64,000 nucleotides of DNA from ZC4RG30 sp046347045 (GCA_046347045.1 JAXMGX010000002.1:354454-418453), one strand, 5' to 3'; shown: positions 9,242-17,822, counted from the first letter of the stretch. Notes: generated from the sequence alone by a model not told the origin. Made by a program: numbers and translations.

Positions 9242-10956
9242 CGCCGCACCACCGTGGTGACGCCGGTGAGCGGATCGGATGCCTGCCCCGCGGCGCCATC
9301 CGGCGCCACGCCCATCAGCCTCAGCGCACCACCGACCACTGCGGAGAACACCGGCGCGGCCACGTCGCCACCGTAGTAGAGATTGCCGGCTGGATCGTCG
9401 ATCACTACCACTGCGGCGAGGCGCGGCTGCGTGGCGGGAGCAACGCCGCCGAATACCGCCGTGTGGCGGTCGTCGAAGTAGCTGCCACCTGAATTCTTCT
9501 GCGCGGTGCCGGTCTTGCCCGCCACGCGGTAGCCGGCGATCGCCGCCTTGGTGCCGGTGCCTTCCGACACCACGCCTTCGAGCAGGCCGATCAGCGTGCG
9601 CGCCGTGCGTTCGCTGATCACGCGCTCGCCGGCGACTTCGCCGTCCACCTTCAGCATCGATACCGGCCGCGAAACACCCAGCGCGCCGATGGTGGCGTAG
9701 GCATGCGCAAGCTGCAGCGGCGTCACCGACAACCCGTAGCCATACGACAGCGACGCGATGCCCGTGGGCCGCCAGCTACCGTAGTTGGACAGCACGCCGG
9801 CCGACTCGCCCGGAAAACCGCTGGCGGTCACGTGGCCGAACCCGAGCTGCGTCAGCGTGCCCCAGAGCTGCTGCGGCTCCAGCGCCAGCGCGATCTTGCT
9901 CATGCCCACGTTCGAGGAGTACGCGAGGATCTGCGCCAGGCCGATGGTGCCGTGCGGATGCTCGTCCATGATGATCTTCGAACCCACCTTCACCAGGCTC
10001 GTATCCACCACGCTGCTGGCGTCGAAGCGGCCGGACTCCAGCGCCGCAGCCATCACGAAGGGCTTGATGCTCGAGCCCGGCTCGAGGATGTCGGTGGCGG
10101 CGCGGTTGCGGTACATCGCCGCCGTGACCTGGGAGCGGTCGTTCGGGTTGAAAGTGGGCCGGTTCGCCATCGCGAGGACCTCGCCCGTGGTCACGTCGAT
10201 CACCACCACCGAACCGGACTGCGCATGGTTCGCCGCCATCGCCGCCATCAGCTCGCGGTAGGCGATGTACTGGATCCGCATGTCGATGCTGAGCTTCAGG
10301 TCCCGCCCCTCGCGCGCGGTGCGGATGTTCTCGATGTCCTCGACCTTGCGACCCATGCGGTCCTGGATCACGCGCTTGAGGCCCGCTTCACCGGCCAGCC
10401 AGTGGTCGAAGGCCAGCTCGGCGCCCTCCTGACCCTCGTCGTCGATGTTGGTGAAGCCCAGCACATGGCCCACCACTTCGCCGGCCGGATAGAAGCGGCG
10501 GTATTCGCGCGTCAGGTGCAGGCCCGGCAGGTTCAGCGCGCGCACCGCCTGGGCATCCTTCGGCGGCAGGTGCCGCGCCAGCCACAGGAAGCTGCGCTGC
10601 TGGTTGCTCGAGATGCGGCGCGTGAGCTCGGCGCGATTGCGGTGCAGCGCCTGCGACAGTTCCTTCCACTTCTCCGGCACCAGCGACAGCTCGGAAGGAT
10701 TCGCCCAGGCCGATTCCATCGGCGTGCTCACCGCCAGCGTCACGCCATTGCGGTCGACGATGCTGCCACGGTTGGCCGTGGTGGTGACCTCGCGAGTGAA
10801 ACGCGCGTCGCCCTGGCTGATCAGGAATTCGCGGTCGACGAGCTGCAGGTCGATGGCGCGCGCCACCAGTCCGCCGGCTGCCAGCGACAGCGCGCCGAAG
10901 GCGAACCAGGCGCGCAGCCGGAAATTGGCGGAGTCCGAGCGCGCGGCGCGGCTCAT
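9238..10956 (-). CDS. ftsI: Peptidoglycan D,D-transpeptidase FtsI (PBP3)
   Basis: FtsI is the septal class B penicillin-binding protein that cross-links peptidoglycan with FtsW. The 572-residue protein has a single N-terminal membrane anchor (about residues 13-35), a PBP dimerisation domain, and a transpeptidase domain. Its active-site motifs are visible: SxxK as EPGSSIKPFVM, SxN as YSSNVGMS, and KTG as VAGKTGTAQK. It follows ftsL by 16 bases and overlaps murE. The N-terminal arm begins with an Arg-containing cytoplasmic segment before the anchor, as usual. Confidence 0.96.
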   Translation of the reverse strand: MSRAARSDSANFRLRAWFAFGALSLAAGGLVARAIDLQLVDREFLISQGDARFTREVTTTANRGSIVDRNGVTLAVSTPMESAWANPSELSLVPEKWKELSQALHRNRAELTRRISSNQQRSFLWLARHLPPKDAQAVRALNLPGLHLTREYRRFYPAGEVVGHVLGFTNIDDEGQEGAELAFDHWLAGEAGLKRVIQDRMGRKVEDIENIRTAREGRDLKLSIDMRIQYIAYRELMAAMAANHAQSGSVVVIDVTTGEVLAMANRPTFNPNDRSQVTAAMYRNRAATDILEPGSSIKPFVMAAALESGRFDASSVVDTSLVKVGSKIIMDEHPHGTIGLAQILAYSSNVGMSKIALALEPQQLWGTLTQLGFGHVTASGFPGESAGVLSNYGSWRPTGIASLSYGYGLSVTPLQLAHAYATIGALGVSRPVSMLKVDGEVAGERVISERTARTLIGLLEGVVSEGTGTKAAIAGYRVAGKTGTAQKNSGGSYFDDRHTAVFGGVAPATQPRLAAVVVIDDPAGNLYYGGDVAAPVFSAVVGGALRLMGVAPDGAAGQASDPLTGVTTVVRR

Positions 10957-10972
10957 GGCGTCACTCCGCGGA

Positions 10973-11254
10973 TCATGGCTTCACCACGCGGATGCGCGCC
11001 GGATCGGGAGTCACCATCTTCAGGCGCGACGTGGCCACGCGCTCGACAAAGGCATGCGTGGACCAGGCGCTCTGCTCGAGCTGCAGTTGACCCCACTCCA
11101 CTTCGAGCCTGTCGCGCTGCGCATGCATGCGCTCCAGCTCCACGAACAGCTCGCGCGAGCGATGCCGCGTGTACACCGCGCCGCCGGCCGAGCCCAGCAC
11201 CAGGAACCACAGCAGCGCGACGAAGACCCAGCGATAGCGCGCCAGCCGGCTCAT
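10973..11254 (-). CDS. ftsL: Cell division protein FtsL
   Basis: FtsL is a small bitopic division protein that joins FtsB and FtsQ and licenses FtsWI. This 93-residue product has one membrane helix (about residues 8-27). A periplasmic coiled-coil-like stretch rich in Leu/Glu/Arg (ELFVELERMHAQRDRLEVEW) follows, then a short tail. Sequence conservation in FtsL is poor, so identification rests mainly on size, topology and position between rsmH and ftsI. The ATG overlaps the rsmH stop (ATGA). Confidence 0.93.
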   Translation of the reverse strand: MSRLARYRWVFVALLWFLVLGSAGGAVYTRHRSRELFVELERMHAQRDRLEVEWGQLQLEQSAWSTHAFVERVATSRLKMVTPDPARIRVVKP

Positions 11255-12210
11255 GCGCTCACCGCCGGCAGCCGCTCGGCCACGCGCAGGATGGCCGAGC
11301 GCGAGCGCGGATTCGCGGCCACCTCGGCAGCGGAAGCCTTGACCTTCCTGCCCACGCGCGCAAGGCGCGGCGTGAACGCCGGCGCCACCGGCAACCGCGC
11401 CCAGGCCGGATCAGGCTGCGACTCGCGGCGGATGAAATGCTTCACCGCGCGGTCTTCCAGCGAGTGGAAGCTGATCACGGCCAGGCGGCCGCCGGGCGCA
11501 AGCACGTCGAGTGAAGCTTCGAGGCCGCGCGACAACTCACCGAGTTCGTCGTTCACGTGCATGCGCAGCGCCTGGAAGGTGCGCGTGGCGGGATTCTTGC
11601 CGCGCTCGCGCGTCGGCACGGCTCGCGCAACGATGTCCGCGAGCCGGGAAGTGGTGACGATGGGCTCGAGCGCGCGCGCCTCGACGATATGCCGCGCGAT
11701 GCGCCCGGCGAAGCGCTCCTCCCCCAGCGACCCGATCACGTCGCGGATCTCATCGGCCGCGGCGTGGGCGAGCCACTCCGCGGCGCTGAGGCCATGCGAC
11801 GGGTCCATGCGCATGTCGAGCGGACCGGCGGCCTGGAAGCTGAAGCCGCGCGCGGCGTCGTCGAGCTGCGGCGAAGACACGCCGAGGTCGAACAGAACCC
11901 CTCGAACGGGACGTCCTTGGCCATGTGCCGCGACCAGTGATGCGAGCGCGCCGAACGCAGCGCGGACCACCACAAGGCGTGGCTCTGATTCGAAGCGCCG
12001 GCGAGCGGCCTCGACGGCCTGCGGATCCCGGTCGATGGCGAGTACCCGCCCATCAGCTCCCAGCGCAGAAAGTATGCGTGCCGCATGCCCGCCGCGGCCG
12101 AAGGTCGCGTCGATGAACAATCCTGCGCGCGGCGCGGAAGCGTCAGGCCCTGGCCCGAGCCCGAGTCCTTCGAGAACTTCCTCGACAAGCACCGGCTTGT
12201 GCTCATGCAA
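11251..12210 (-). CDS. rsmH: 16S rRNA (cytosine1402-N4)-methyltransferase RsmH
   Basis: RsmH (MraW) methylates N4 of C1402 in the ribosomal P site, using S-adenosylmethionine. The 319-residue protein starts HKPVLVEEVLEGL and has the SAM loop FIDATFGRGGHAARIL. It continues with LFDLGVSSPQLDDAARGFSF and ends with the conserved VISFHSLEDRAVKHFIR and SRSAILRVAERL segments. The first two genes of the cluster, mraZ and rsmH, are 25 bases apart. RsmI, encoded about 2.3 kb beyond mraZ, modifies the 2'-O of the same nucleotide. Confidence 0.97.
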   Translation of the reverse strand: MHEHKPVLVEEVLEGLGLGPGPDASAPRAGLFIDATFGRGGHAARILSALGADGRVLAIDRDPQAVEAARRRFESEPRLVVVRAAFGALASLVAAHGQGRPVRGVLFDLGVSSPQLDDAARGFSFQAAGPLDMRMDPSHGLSAAEWLAHAAADEIRDVIGSLGEERFAGRIARHIVEARALEPIVTTSRLADIVARAVPTRERGKNPATRTFQALRMHVNDELGELSRGLEASLDVLAPGGRLAVISFHSLEDRAVKHFIRRESQPDPAWARLPVAPAFTPRLARVGRKVKASAAEVAANPRSRSAILRVAERLPAVSA

Positions 12211-12235
12211 TGACGCGACTCCCCTCGCCCCGACA

Positions 12236-12688
12236 TCACAACGACAGGGCGCCGAACTGCGCGGGCAGATCGGTGCCGGACAGCGGCGTCTTCGCCCACT
12301 CGGCGCAGTGCTCGTTCCAGCGCGCCTCGTCCCACAGTTCCAGCCGCTTGCCCTGGCCGATCAGCATGGCGCTGCGATCGAGCTGCACGAATTCACGCAG
12401 TTCCGGCGACAGCGCGATGCGGCCGTGGCCGTCCAGCTCCACCTCGGAGGCGCGACCGACCAGCATGTGCTGCAGCTCGTAGCTGCGCGGATGCAGGCTG
12501 GGCAGGCTCATCACCTGCTGCTCGATCTGCTCCCAGTCGGGAGTCGGGTAGATCAGCAGGCACTTGTCGCGGTCGGCCGTGACCACCAGGCGGCCCTCGC
12601 CGCGGGCAGCCAGCAGCGTGCGATGCCGGGTTGGCACCACCACTCGACCCTTGTCATCGACAGTGACTTTTGTTGCGCCGCGGAACAT
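12236..12688 (-). CDS. mraZ: Transcriptional regulator MraZ
   Basis: MraZ is a ring-forming AbrB/SpoVT-fold DNA-binding protein that represses its own dcw promoter. The 150-residue protein has two SpoVT-AbrB repeats. The first is around FRGATKVTVDDKGRVVVPTRHR (in two parts) and the second around VELDGHGRIALSPELREF, each carrying the D-x-x-G-R-hydrophobic core. It is the first gene of the cluster. Upstream are three TGGGN boxes and a near-consensus promoter, consistent with autoregulation. The ATG at 12688 gives the usual MFRG N terminus. Confidence 0.97.
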   Translation of the reverse strand: MFRGATKVTVDDKGRVVVPTRHRTLLAARGEGRLVVTADRDKCLLIYPTPDWEQIEQQVMSLPSLHPRSYELQHMLVGRASEVELDGHGRIALSPELREFVQLDRSAMLIGQGKRLELWDEARWNEHCAEWAKTPLSGTDLPAQFGALSL

Positions 12689-12705
12689 GCCCTGAAACGG
12701 GGGTT

Positions 12706-12730
12706 ACCCACGTTTCCCCACTTTCGCCCA
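12706..12730 (-). promoter_or_regulatory. MraZ operator: three TGGGN boxes spaced by 5 bases
   Basis: Reading the minus strand, TGGGC, TGGGG and TGGGT occur as direct repeats, each separated by exactly five bases (GAAAG, AAACG). This matches the published MraZ operator architecture (TGGGN repeats with 5-base spacers). The array sits 18 bases before the mraZ start and about 10 bases downstream of the -10 element, a position suited to blocking promoter clearance. Confidence 0.9.
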
Positions 12731-12739
12731 CTAGACGCC

Positions 12740-12768
12740 ACTATGAAACGCGTGCGTGGTTATGTCAA
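12740..12768 (-). promoter_or_regulatory. dcw cluster promoter (sigma70-type)
   Basis: On the minus strand a perfect -35 TTGACA (12763-12768) is followed after 17 bases by CATAGT (12740-12745), a reasonable -10. The predicted start would fall just upstream of, or inside, the first MraZ box. Spacing and the perfect -35 make this the best candidate for the main mraZ promoter. Confidence 0.75.
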
Positions 12769-12900
12769 CGCTGTTTCGCGATTTTTTTGTTTACGCCACA
12801 ACGACTTACGTGAGTTCGCAAAAGTGGGACGAACCTCACGCGAACTTCCCTTTCGATTCCGTGACTTGGACGATTTTGCTCACAAGCAACATCGCGATTG

Positions 12901-13290
12901 GGGGGGAGCCGGCCGGTAAGCCGGGTTCTGTCGTGGGCAATCATTCCTCTACGGACTGCGTCACCGCAGCCCTTGAGCAGCCTACCCGGAAGCACGCGGG
13001 ACCCACGCTGCAGCAGGACCTTGCGATCCCCTGCGACTTCCCTATTTGGCCTTGCTCCAGGTGGGGTTTGCCGTGCCGTCGACTGTTGCCAGCGACGCGG
13101 TGCGCTCTTACCGCACCGTTTCACCCTTGCCAGCACGCATTGCTGCGCACTTCGGCGGTTTGCTTTCTGTTGCACTTTCCGTGGGCTCGCGCCCCCCAGG
13201 GGTTACCTGGCACCTTGTCCTCAGGAGCCCGGACTTTCCTCCCCGGCGCGCCTTGCGACGCGCCGCAGCGATTGCCTGGCCGGCTCCCCC
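12901..13290 (-). ncRNA. rnpB: RNase P RNA component (bacterial type A)
   Basis: The catalytic RNA of RNase P matures tRNA 5' ends. The plus strand here is the complement of conserved rnpB blocks: AAGCCGGGTTCTGTCGTGG near the 3' end, GAGCAGCCTACCCGG, TATTTGGCCTTGCTCC, and GGTGGGGTTTGCCGTGCC. The termini pair as helix P1: the RNA 5' end GGGGGAGCCGGCC is complementary to the 3' end GGCCGGCTCCCCC, which sets the limits at about 12901 and 13290. It lies upstream of mraZ and is transcribed in the same direction. End positions may be off by a few bases. Confidence 0.95.
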
Positions 13291-13345
13291 GCGCGCACAT
13301 TACCACGCTATCGTTGTGGCCCATCCAGACCGAAGGAAGATCGCC

Positions 13346-13867
13346 ATGCTCCGCCATAGCCTGATCGGCCTCAGCTTCGCTGCCATCGCCCTGCCGCTGC
13401 TCGCCGCGGATTCGCTGCAGGTGAAGACCGGCCTCTGGGAAACCACCATCGTCTCCAACGCCACCGGCATGAGCATGCCCGCGGAGCAGCTGTCGAAGAT
13501 GCCGCCCGCGCAGCGCGCGCAGATGGAACAGATGATGAAGCAGATGTCGGCGCGCGGCCCGCGCACGCACAAGGAAAAATCCTGCATCACCGAGAAGGAC
13601 CTGAAAGAGGGCGCATTCCGCGGCGCCGACGACAATGACAAGGAGCACTGCAAGTACACGCAGGTAAGCTCCACGCCGCGCCACCAGGAGGTGACCTATG
13701 CCTGCAGTGGCGGCGGCCACTCGGGCAATGGCCGCATGGTGATCGACGCGCCGGACAGCACGCATGTGCAGGGCACCATCGACTTCAAGAGCGATAGCGC
13801 CACCATTAACATGAAGCTGACGGGCGTGTGGCTGTCCGCCAGCTGCGCCGGCGCCGACAAGGACTGA
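13346..13867 (+). CDS. Secreted DUF3617-like protein
   Basis: The 173-residue product has a clear N-terminal signal peptide (hydrophobic residues 5-20, cleavage probably after LLAA). The mature part begins LQVKTGLWETT, the hallmark of the DUF3617 family, whose role is unknown. Three conserved cysteines are spread through the mature part (KSCITEKDL, EHCKYTQ, TYACSGGG), with one more near the end (SASCAGAD). A Met/Gln-rich stretch (residues 44-70) separates the start from the first Cys. The ATG at 13346 has a good upstream GGAAG. It is a single gene between rnpB and a convergent operon. Confidence 0.85.
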   Translation: MLRHSLIGLSFAAIALPLLAADSLQVKTGLWETTIVSNATGMSMPAEQLSKMPPAQRAQMEQMMKQMSARGPRTHKEKSCITEKDLKEGAFRGADDNDKEHCKYTQVSSTPRHQEVTYACSGGGHSGNGRMVIDAPDSTHVQGTIDFKSDSATINMKLTGVWLSASCAGADKD

Positions 13868-13894
13868 CGCGGGCGCGTTCCCGCGCGGCGGGGT

Positions 13895-14587
13895 TCAGCC
13901 CGGCGGCGCCATGCCGTGCGCCTGCTTGAGCTGGGCCGTTGCCGGCGACGCCAGGAATTGCAGCAGCGCGCGCGCCGCGGCAGGCTGCGCCGACGCGCTG
14001 CACACGCCGCCCGAGAAGATCGTCAGCGACTGGATGGACGCGGGCAGCGGCCCCAGCACCTCGATACCCGGCAGGTTCATCAACTCCGAAAGCTGCTGGA
14101 ATCCCAGCTCGGCCCGGCCGTCGGCCACCAGCGAACCGACGGGGGTTCCCGGCGGCGGCACCACGATGCGCGGCCGCACCTGCTCGAGGATTCCCCAGCG
14201 TTTGAAGAGCTGCTCCAGATAGACGCCGCTCGGACCCGTGGAAAAACTCAGCGAGGCCGCCGACTGCACCGCGCGGCGCACCTCTTCCTCGGTGGACACC
14301 GGCAACCGATGCGCGCCCTTGCGCACCGCGATCGCAACGCCGGACTCCACCACATCGACGCGCTCCGGCAGCACGCGGCCGGCGGCGATCAGCTTGTCGA
14401 TGGCGCTGGCGGACAGCACCGCCACGTCGAAGGCCTCGCCCTGCTCGATGCGCCGGGCCACGTCCACGCCGCCACCTGCCTGGGCGCTCACCACCTGGCC
14501 GGTCTGCTGCTGGTAGCGATCGGCCAGCACCGCCAGCAGCTCGCGCGTGGCCATCGACGAGATCATCTTCAGGGCTTCATTCTTCAT
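13895..14587 (-). CDS. ModA-like extracellular-type solute-binding protein without a signal peptide
   Basis: The 230-residue product resembles the molybdate-binding protein ModA and related type II binding proteins: the N-terminal MATRELLAVLADRYQQQTG, FDVAVLSASAIDKLIAAGRV, and the C-terminal ARALLQFLASPATAQLKQAHGM. Unlike ModA, it lacks an export signal, as the protein begins MKNEALKMISS directly. Its ATG overlaps the rsmI stop by 4 bases, so it is cotranscribed with and coupled to an rRNA methyltransferase gene. No modB/modC genes are nearby. Ligand and function are unknown; a cytosolic ligand sensor is possible. Confidence 0.8.
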   Translation of the reverse strand: MKNEALKMISSMATRELLAVLADRYQQQTGQVVSAQAGGGVDVARRIEQGEAFDVAVLSASAIDKLIAAGRVLPERVDVVESGVAIAVRKGAHRLPVSTEEEVRRAVQSAASLSFSTGPSGVYLEQLFKRWGILEQVRPRIVVPPPGTPVGSLVADGRAELGFQQLSELMNLPGIEVLGPLPASIQSLTIFSGGVCSASAQPAAARALLQFLASPATAQLKQAHGMAPPG

Positions 14588-15447
14588 GGTTCTTCCTGCT
14601 GGGCGGCGTGCTGCGCCTTCACGTTGCGGTTGTAGACATCCTGCTTGCGGCGACCGGTGAGCGCGGCCACCACGGCCGCGGCGCGCGACGGGGGCAGCTC
14701 GGCGCTGATCAGATCGAAGGCGCGCGTGACGAAGGCATCATCGGGCAGTGCCTCCGCGGTGCTGGACCCCGCGACCACGAGCGTGATCTCGCCGCGCGCG
14801 AAATTGGCGTCTTCGCGCGCGATTTGCAGCAGCTGATCCAGGCTGCCGCGATATACGCTCTCGTGCACCTTGGTCAGTTCGCGCGCCACGCAGGCCGCGC
14901 GCGTTGCGCCAAAGGCCGCTGCCAGGTCCTCGAGTGTTTCAACGATGCGGTGCGGGGCTTCGAAAAAAACCAGCGTGCGGCTTTCCATCGCCAGCGAGCG
15001 CAATCGCTCGCGGCGCGCGGCCGCGCGCGACGGCAGAAATCCCTCGAAGCAGAACCGCTCCACCGGCAAGCCGCTCACCGCCAGCGCCACCAGCACTGCC
15101 GAAGGGCCCGGCACGGCCTGCACCACGATGCCCGCCTCGATGGCGGCCCGCACGAGCAGGTACCCGGGATCCGACACCAGCGGCGTGCCGGCATCGCTCA
15201 CCAGCACCACGCGCGCGCCCTGTCGCAGTCTTGCGACCAGGTCCTCGCGACGCGCCGCTTCGTTGTGCTCGTGCAGCGAAACCAGCGGGCGCTGCAGGCC
15301 CAGCAGCTTCAACAGGCCCGCGGTATGCCGGGTGTCCTCGGCGGCAATCACATCGGCGGCGGCCAGCGCCTCACGGGCGCGTGGTGACAGGTCGGCCAGG
15401 TTGCCGATCGGCGTGGCCACGACATCGATTCGGCCCGGAGGCGTCAC
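14584..15447 (-). CDS. rsmI: 16S rRNA (cytidine1402-2'-O)-methyltransferase RsmI
   Basis: RsmI methylates the 2'-O of C1402 in 16S rRNA. The 287-residue tetrapyrrole-methylase-fold protein shows VVATPIGNLADLSPRA at the start, VIAAEDTRHTAGLL, the SAM-site VVLVSDAGTPLVSDPGY, and VPGPSAVLVALAVSGL. I chose GTG at 15447 because GGAG lies six bases upstream and homology begins immediately. The following gene (ModA-like) overlaps its stop. It diverges from lpoA, the normal rsmI/lpoA arrangement of gammaproteobacteria. Confidence 0.94.
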   Translation of the reverse strand: MTPPGRIDVVATPIGNLADLSPRAREALAAADVIAAEDTRHTAGLLKLLGLQRPLVSLHEHNEAARREDLVARLRQGARVVLVSDAGTPLVSDPGYLLVRAAIEAGIVVQAVPGPSAVLVALAVSGLPVERFCFEGFLPSRAAARRERLRSLAMESRTLVFFEAPHRIVETLEDLAAAFGATRAACVARELTKVHESVYRGSLDQLLQIAREDANFARGEITLVVAGSSTAEALPDDAFVTRAFDLISAELPPSRAAAVVAALTGRRKQDVYNRNVKAQHAAQQEEP

Positions 15448-15453
15448 TATAAT
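15425..15453 (+). promoter_or_regulatory. Candidate lpoA promoter with perfect -10
   Basis: TATAAT lies at 15448-15453, 40 bases before the lpoA start. A weak -35 candidate (TCGATT, 15425-15430) lies 17 bases upstream. The hexamer reads ATTATA on the other strand and is adjacent to the rsmI GTG start, so it is unlikely to serve rsmI itself. The -10 is strong and the -35 poor. Confidence 0.5.
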
Positions 15454-15493
15454 CTCCGGGCGATATCCCGCGCGATTCAAGGAAGACAGAAGC

Positions 15494-17419
15494 TTGCCCC
15501 GCCAGCCCCAGATCGTGCAACACGCCATTCGCGCCATTCGCCAGCGCACTTTCCGGCATCGCGAAGCGGTTGCCACTTCGCTGCTGGCCATCCCGCTGCT
15601 GGCCATGCTGCTCCTGGGCGCCTGCACCACCGGCGGTCCCGTGGACGTCACCGGCCCGCCATCGCAGGACCGCGCCGAACGACTGCAAAAACAGGGCAAC
15701 TTCACCGCGGCCGCGCAGATGTACGAGCGACTCGCCGCGCAGAATCCCGCGCCCGACAACCTCAACTTCGCCATGGCCGCCGCGCGCGCCTGGCTCGCCA
15801 GCAACCGGCCCGACGATGCGCAGCGCACGCTCGACGCCTTCAACACCGGCGGCACGCCGCCGCAGCAGTTCGAGCGCAACCTGCTGCGCGTCGAAACCGC
15901 CACGGCGCGCGGCCAGTACGCCGCAGCCTGGCGCGACATCTCCGCACTCCCCGAGCCCACGAATCCCGCCGAGGCCAATCGCCTGTATCAGCTCCGGCAG
16001 GACGTGGCGCTGCGCGCCGGCCAGCCGCAGGAAGCCGTGCGCGCCGGCATTGCCCGCGAGCGCATCGCCACCACCGACGCCGCGCGCACCGCGGCGCGGC
16101 GCGAGCTGCTCACCGACCTGCGCGGGGCCATCGACCGCGGGCTGCGCATCGATCCGGCCGCGGCACGCGAGCCGCTGATACGTGGCTGGCTCGAGGTGGG
16201 ACAGATCGCCGCGGCGGCGGGCAAGAACCCGCTGGGCGCCGAGGCCTCGCTCGATCGCTGGCGCGCGCGCTTCCCGGGCCATCCGGCAGCCACCATCGCC
16301 TACACCGAAATCATCGCGCCGGCGGCGCGCCCCGCGCCGGGTGCAACACCCGCGGCCACGGGCTCCATAGCGCTGCTGCTGCCCCTGTCCGGCAGCCTCG
16401 CCAGCACCGCCGAACTGGTGCGCGATGGTTTCCTTGCCGCCATCGCACGCCAACCCGAAGCCGGCCGCCCCTCGGTGCGCGTCTACGATACCGGCACGCT
16501 GTCCATCTCCGCGGCCCTGCAGTCGGCACAGGCCGACGGCGCGGGCTTCATCGTCGGCCCGCTCACTCGCGAACAGGTGCAGCAGGCCACCGAACAGCGC
16601 CCCGGCGTGCTGCCCATGCTGCTGCTGAACAACCTCGCCACCGACAGCTTTGCCGGCGCACAGCTCTACCAGTACGCGCTCGCTCCGGAAGACGAAGCAA
16701 GGCAGATCGCGCGGCAGCTCAACGCAGCCGGCCAGCATCGCGCGCTGCTGTTCGCGCCCACCGGCGAATGGGGCGCGCGGGTGGCCGCGGCATTTTCCGA
16801 TGAATTGACTCGCGGCGGCGGCAGAGTGGTGGCGCAGGGCAACTACGACCTGAACCGCAACGACATCACCACCGTCATCACGGCAGCGCTGGGCGTGGAT
16901 GCCGCGCGCGCCCGGCAGAAGCGCGTGCAGCAGATCACCGGCCTGTCGCTGGTGTACGAGCCGCGACCGCGCGCCGACGTGGATGCCGTCTTCGTCGCCG
17001 GCTACCAGTCGCTGGCGCTGCGTCAGATCAATCCGCAGCTGCGGTTCTTCAACGCCGGCAGCCTGCCCATTTACATCACGCAGGACGGCCTCGATCCCGG
17101 CGAACGCGGCAACCGCGACCTGGAAGGCATGCGCTTCGTCGATCTGCCCTGGATGCTCGAAACCACCGGCCCCGTCGCCGACACACGCGCAGCCACCGAG
17201 TCTTCCTGGAGCGCGCGCGGCCGGCGCCAGTCGCGCTACTTCGCCTTCGGCTACGACGCCGCCACGCTGGCGCTGGCGCTGCGCTCGGGCCAGGCGAACT
17301 GGCCCCTGCCCGGCCTCACCGGCCGACTGGCGCTGACGCCCGAAGGCCGCATCGAGCGCAGCCTCGACTGGGCCCGCATCCGGGATGGCGCGCCCGAACT
17401 CTACGATCCGCTGCGCTGA
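15494..17419 (+). CDS. lpoA: Penicillin-binding protein activator LpoA (outer-membrane lipoprotein)
   Basis: LpoA is an outer-membrane lipoprotein that reaches through the periplasm to stimulate PBP1A. The 641-residue product has a lipoprotein signal with lipobox LLLGAC at about residues 35-40. A TPR-like N-terminal domain follows (AAAQMYERLAAQNPAP and NFAMAAARAWLASN). The C-terminal half is a periplasmic-binding-protein-like domain starting SIALLLPLSGSLASTAELVRDG. I prefer TTG at 15494, with GGAAG eight bases upstream. Other in-frame starts either lack a ribosome-binding site or remove the signal peptide. yraN overlaps its end. Confidence 0.9.
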   Translation: MPRQPQIVQHAIRAIRQRTFRHREAVATSLLAIPLLAMLLLGACTTGGPVDVTGPPSQDRAERLQKQGNFTAAAQMYERLAAQNPAPDNLNFAMAAARAWLASNRPDDAQRTLDAFNTGGTPPQQFERNLLRVETATARGQYAAAWRDISALPEPTNPAEANRLYQLRQDVALRAGQPQEAVRAGIARERIATTDAARTAARRELLTDLRGAIDRGLRIDPAAAREPLIRGWLEVGQIAAAAGKNPLGAEASLDRWRARFPGHPAATIAYTEIIAPAARPAPGATPAATGSIALLLPLSGSLASTAELVRDGFLAAIARQPEAGRPSVRVYDTGTLSISAALQSAQADGAGFIVGPLTREQVQQATEQRPGVLPMLLLNNLATDSFAGAQLYQYALAPEDEARQIARQLNAAGQHRALLFAPTGEWGARVAAAFSDELTRGGGRVVAQGNYDLNRNDITTVITAALGVDAARARQKRVQQITGLSLVYEPRPRADVDAVFVAGYQSLALRQINPQLRFFNAGSLPIYITQDGLDPGERGNRDLEGMRFVDLPWMLETTGPVADTRAATESSWSARGRRQSRYFAFGYDAATLALALRSGQANWPLPGLTGRLALTPEGRIERSLDWARIRDGAPELYDPLR

Positions 17420-17777
17420 TCGCGCGCGTCTTGGCGCCGCGGCAGAGCAGGCCGCGGCGGATTTCCTCGTCGCGCGCCACCACCAGCTGCTGCTGCGCAA
17501 CTACCGCTGTCGCATGGGTGAGCTCGACCTGGTGGCGCTGTCGCCACAGGGCACGCTGCTGGTGATCGAGGTGCGGATGCGCAGCCGCCAGGATTTCGGC
17601 GGCGGCGCCGCCAGCGTCGACCATCGCAAGCAGCAGCGTCTGCTGCGCGCCAGCCTGCATATGCTGGCAACTCACCCACGGTGGTCGCGGCATGCCATGC
17701 GCTTCGATGTGATGGATGCAAGGCCTGCGGGCACAGGCTTCGAAATCACCTGGATACAACACGCCTTCACTGCGTGA
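17385..17777 (+). CDS. yraN: YraN family (UPF0102) endonuclease-like protein
   Basis: The 130-residue product has the YraN core. LGAAAEQAAADFLVARHHQLLLRNYR is spread over residues 16-41, followed by RMGELDLVALSPQGTLLVIEVR. The family has a restriction-endonuclease-like fold with an E-D-E-x-K type site; here the usual EVK is EVR. The function is not firmly known; a Holliday-junction resolvase-like role has been suggested. It directly follows lpoA, as in many proteobacteria. The ATG at 17385 overlaps lpoA by 35 bases, and a start a few codons later cannot be excluded. Confidence 0.85.
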   Translation: MARPNSTIRCADRARLGAAAEQAAADFLVARHHQLLLRNYRCRMGELDLVALSPQGTLLVIEVRMRSRQDFGGGAASVDHRKQQRLLRASLHMLATHPRWSRHAMRFDVMDARPAGTGFEITWIQHAFTA

Positions 17778-17822
17778 TGCCGACGCCGCGCAGTGCAGTG
17801 CGGACTCCAGCGGCGTGAACCC

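Noticed and set aside
12756..13359. Protein-coding frames across 12.7-13.4 kb
   Set aside because: The segment is RNase P RNA, with conserved blocks and pairing ends; the frames have no protein resemblance.
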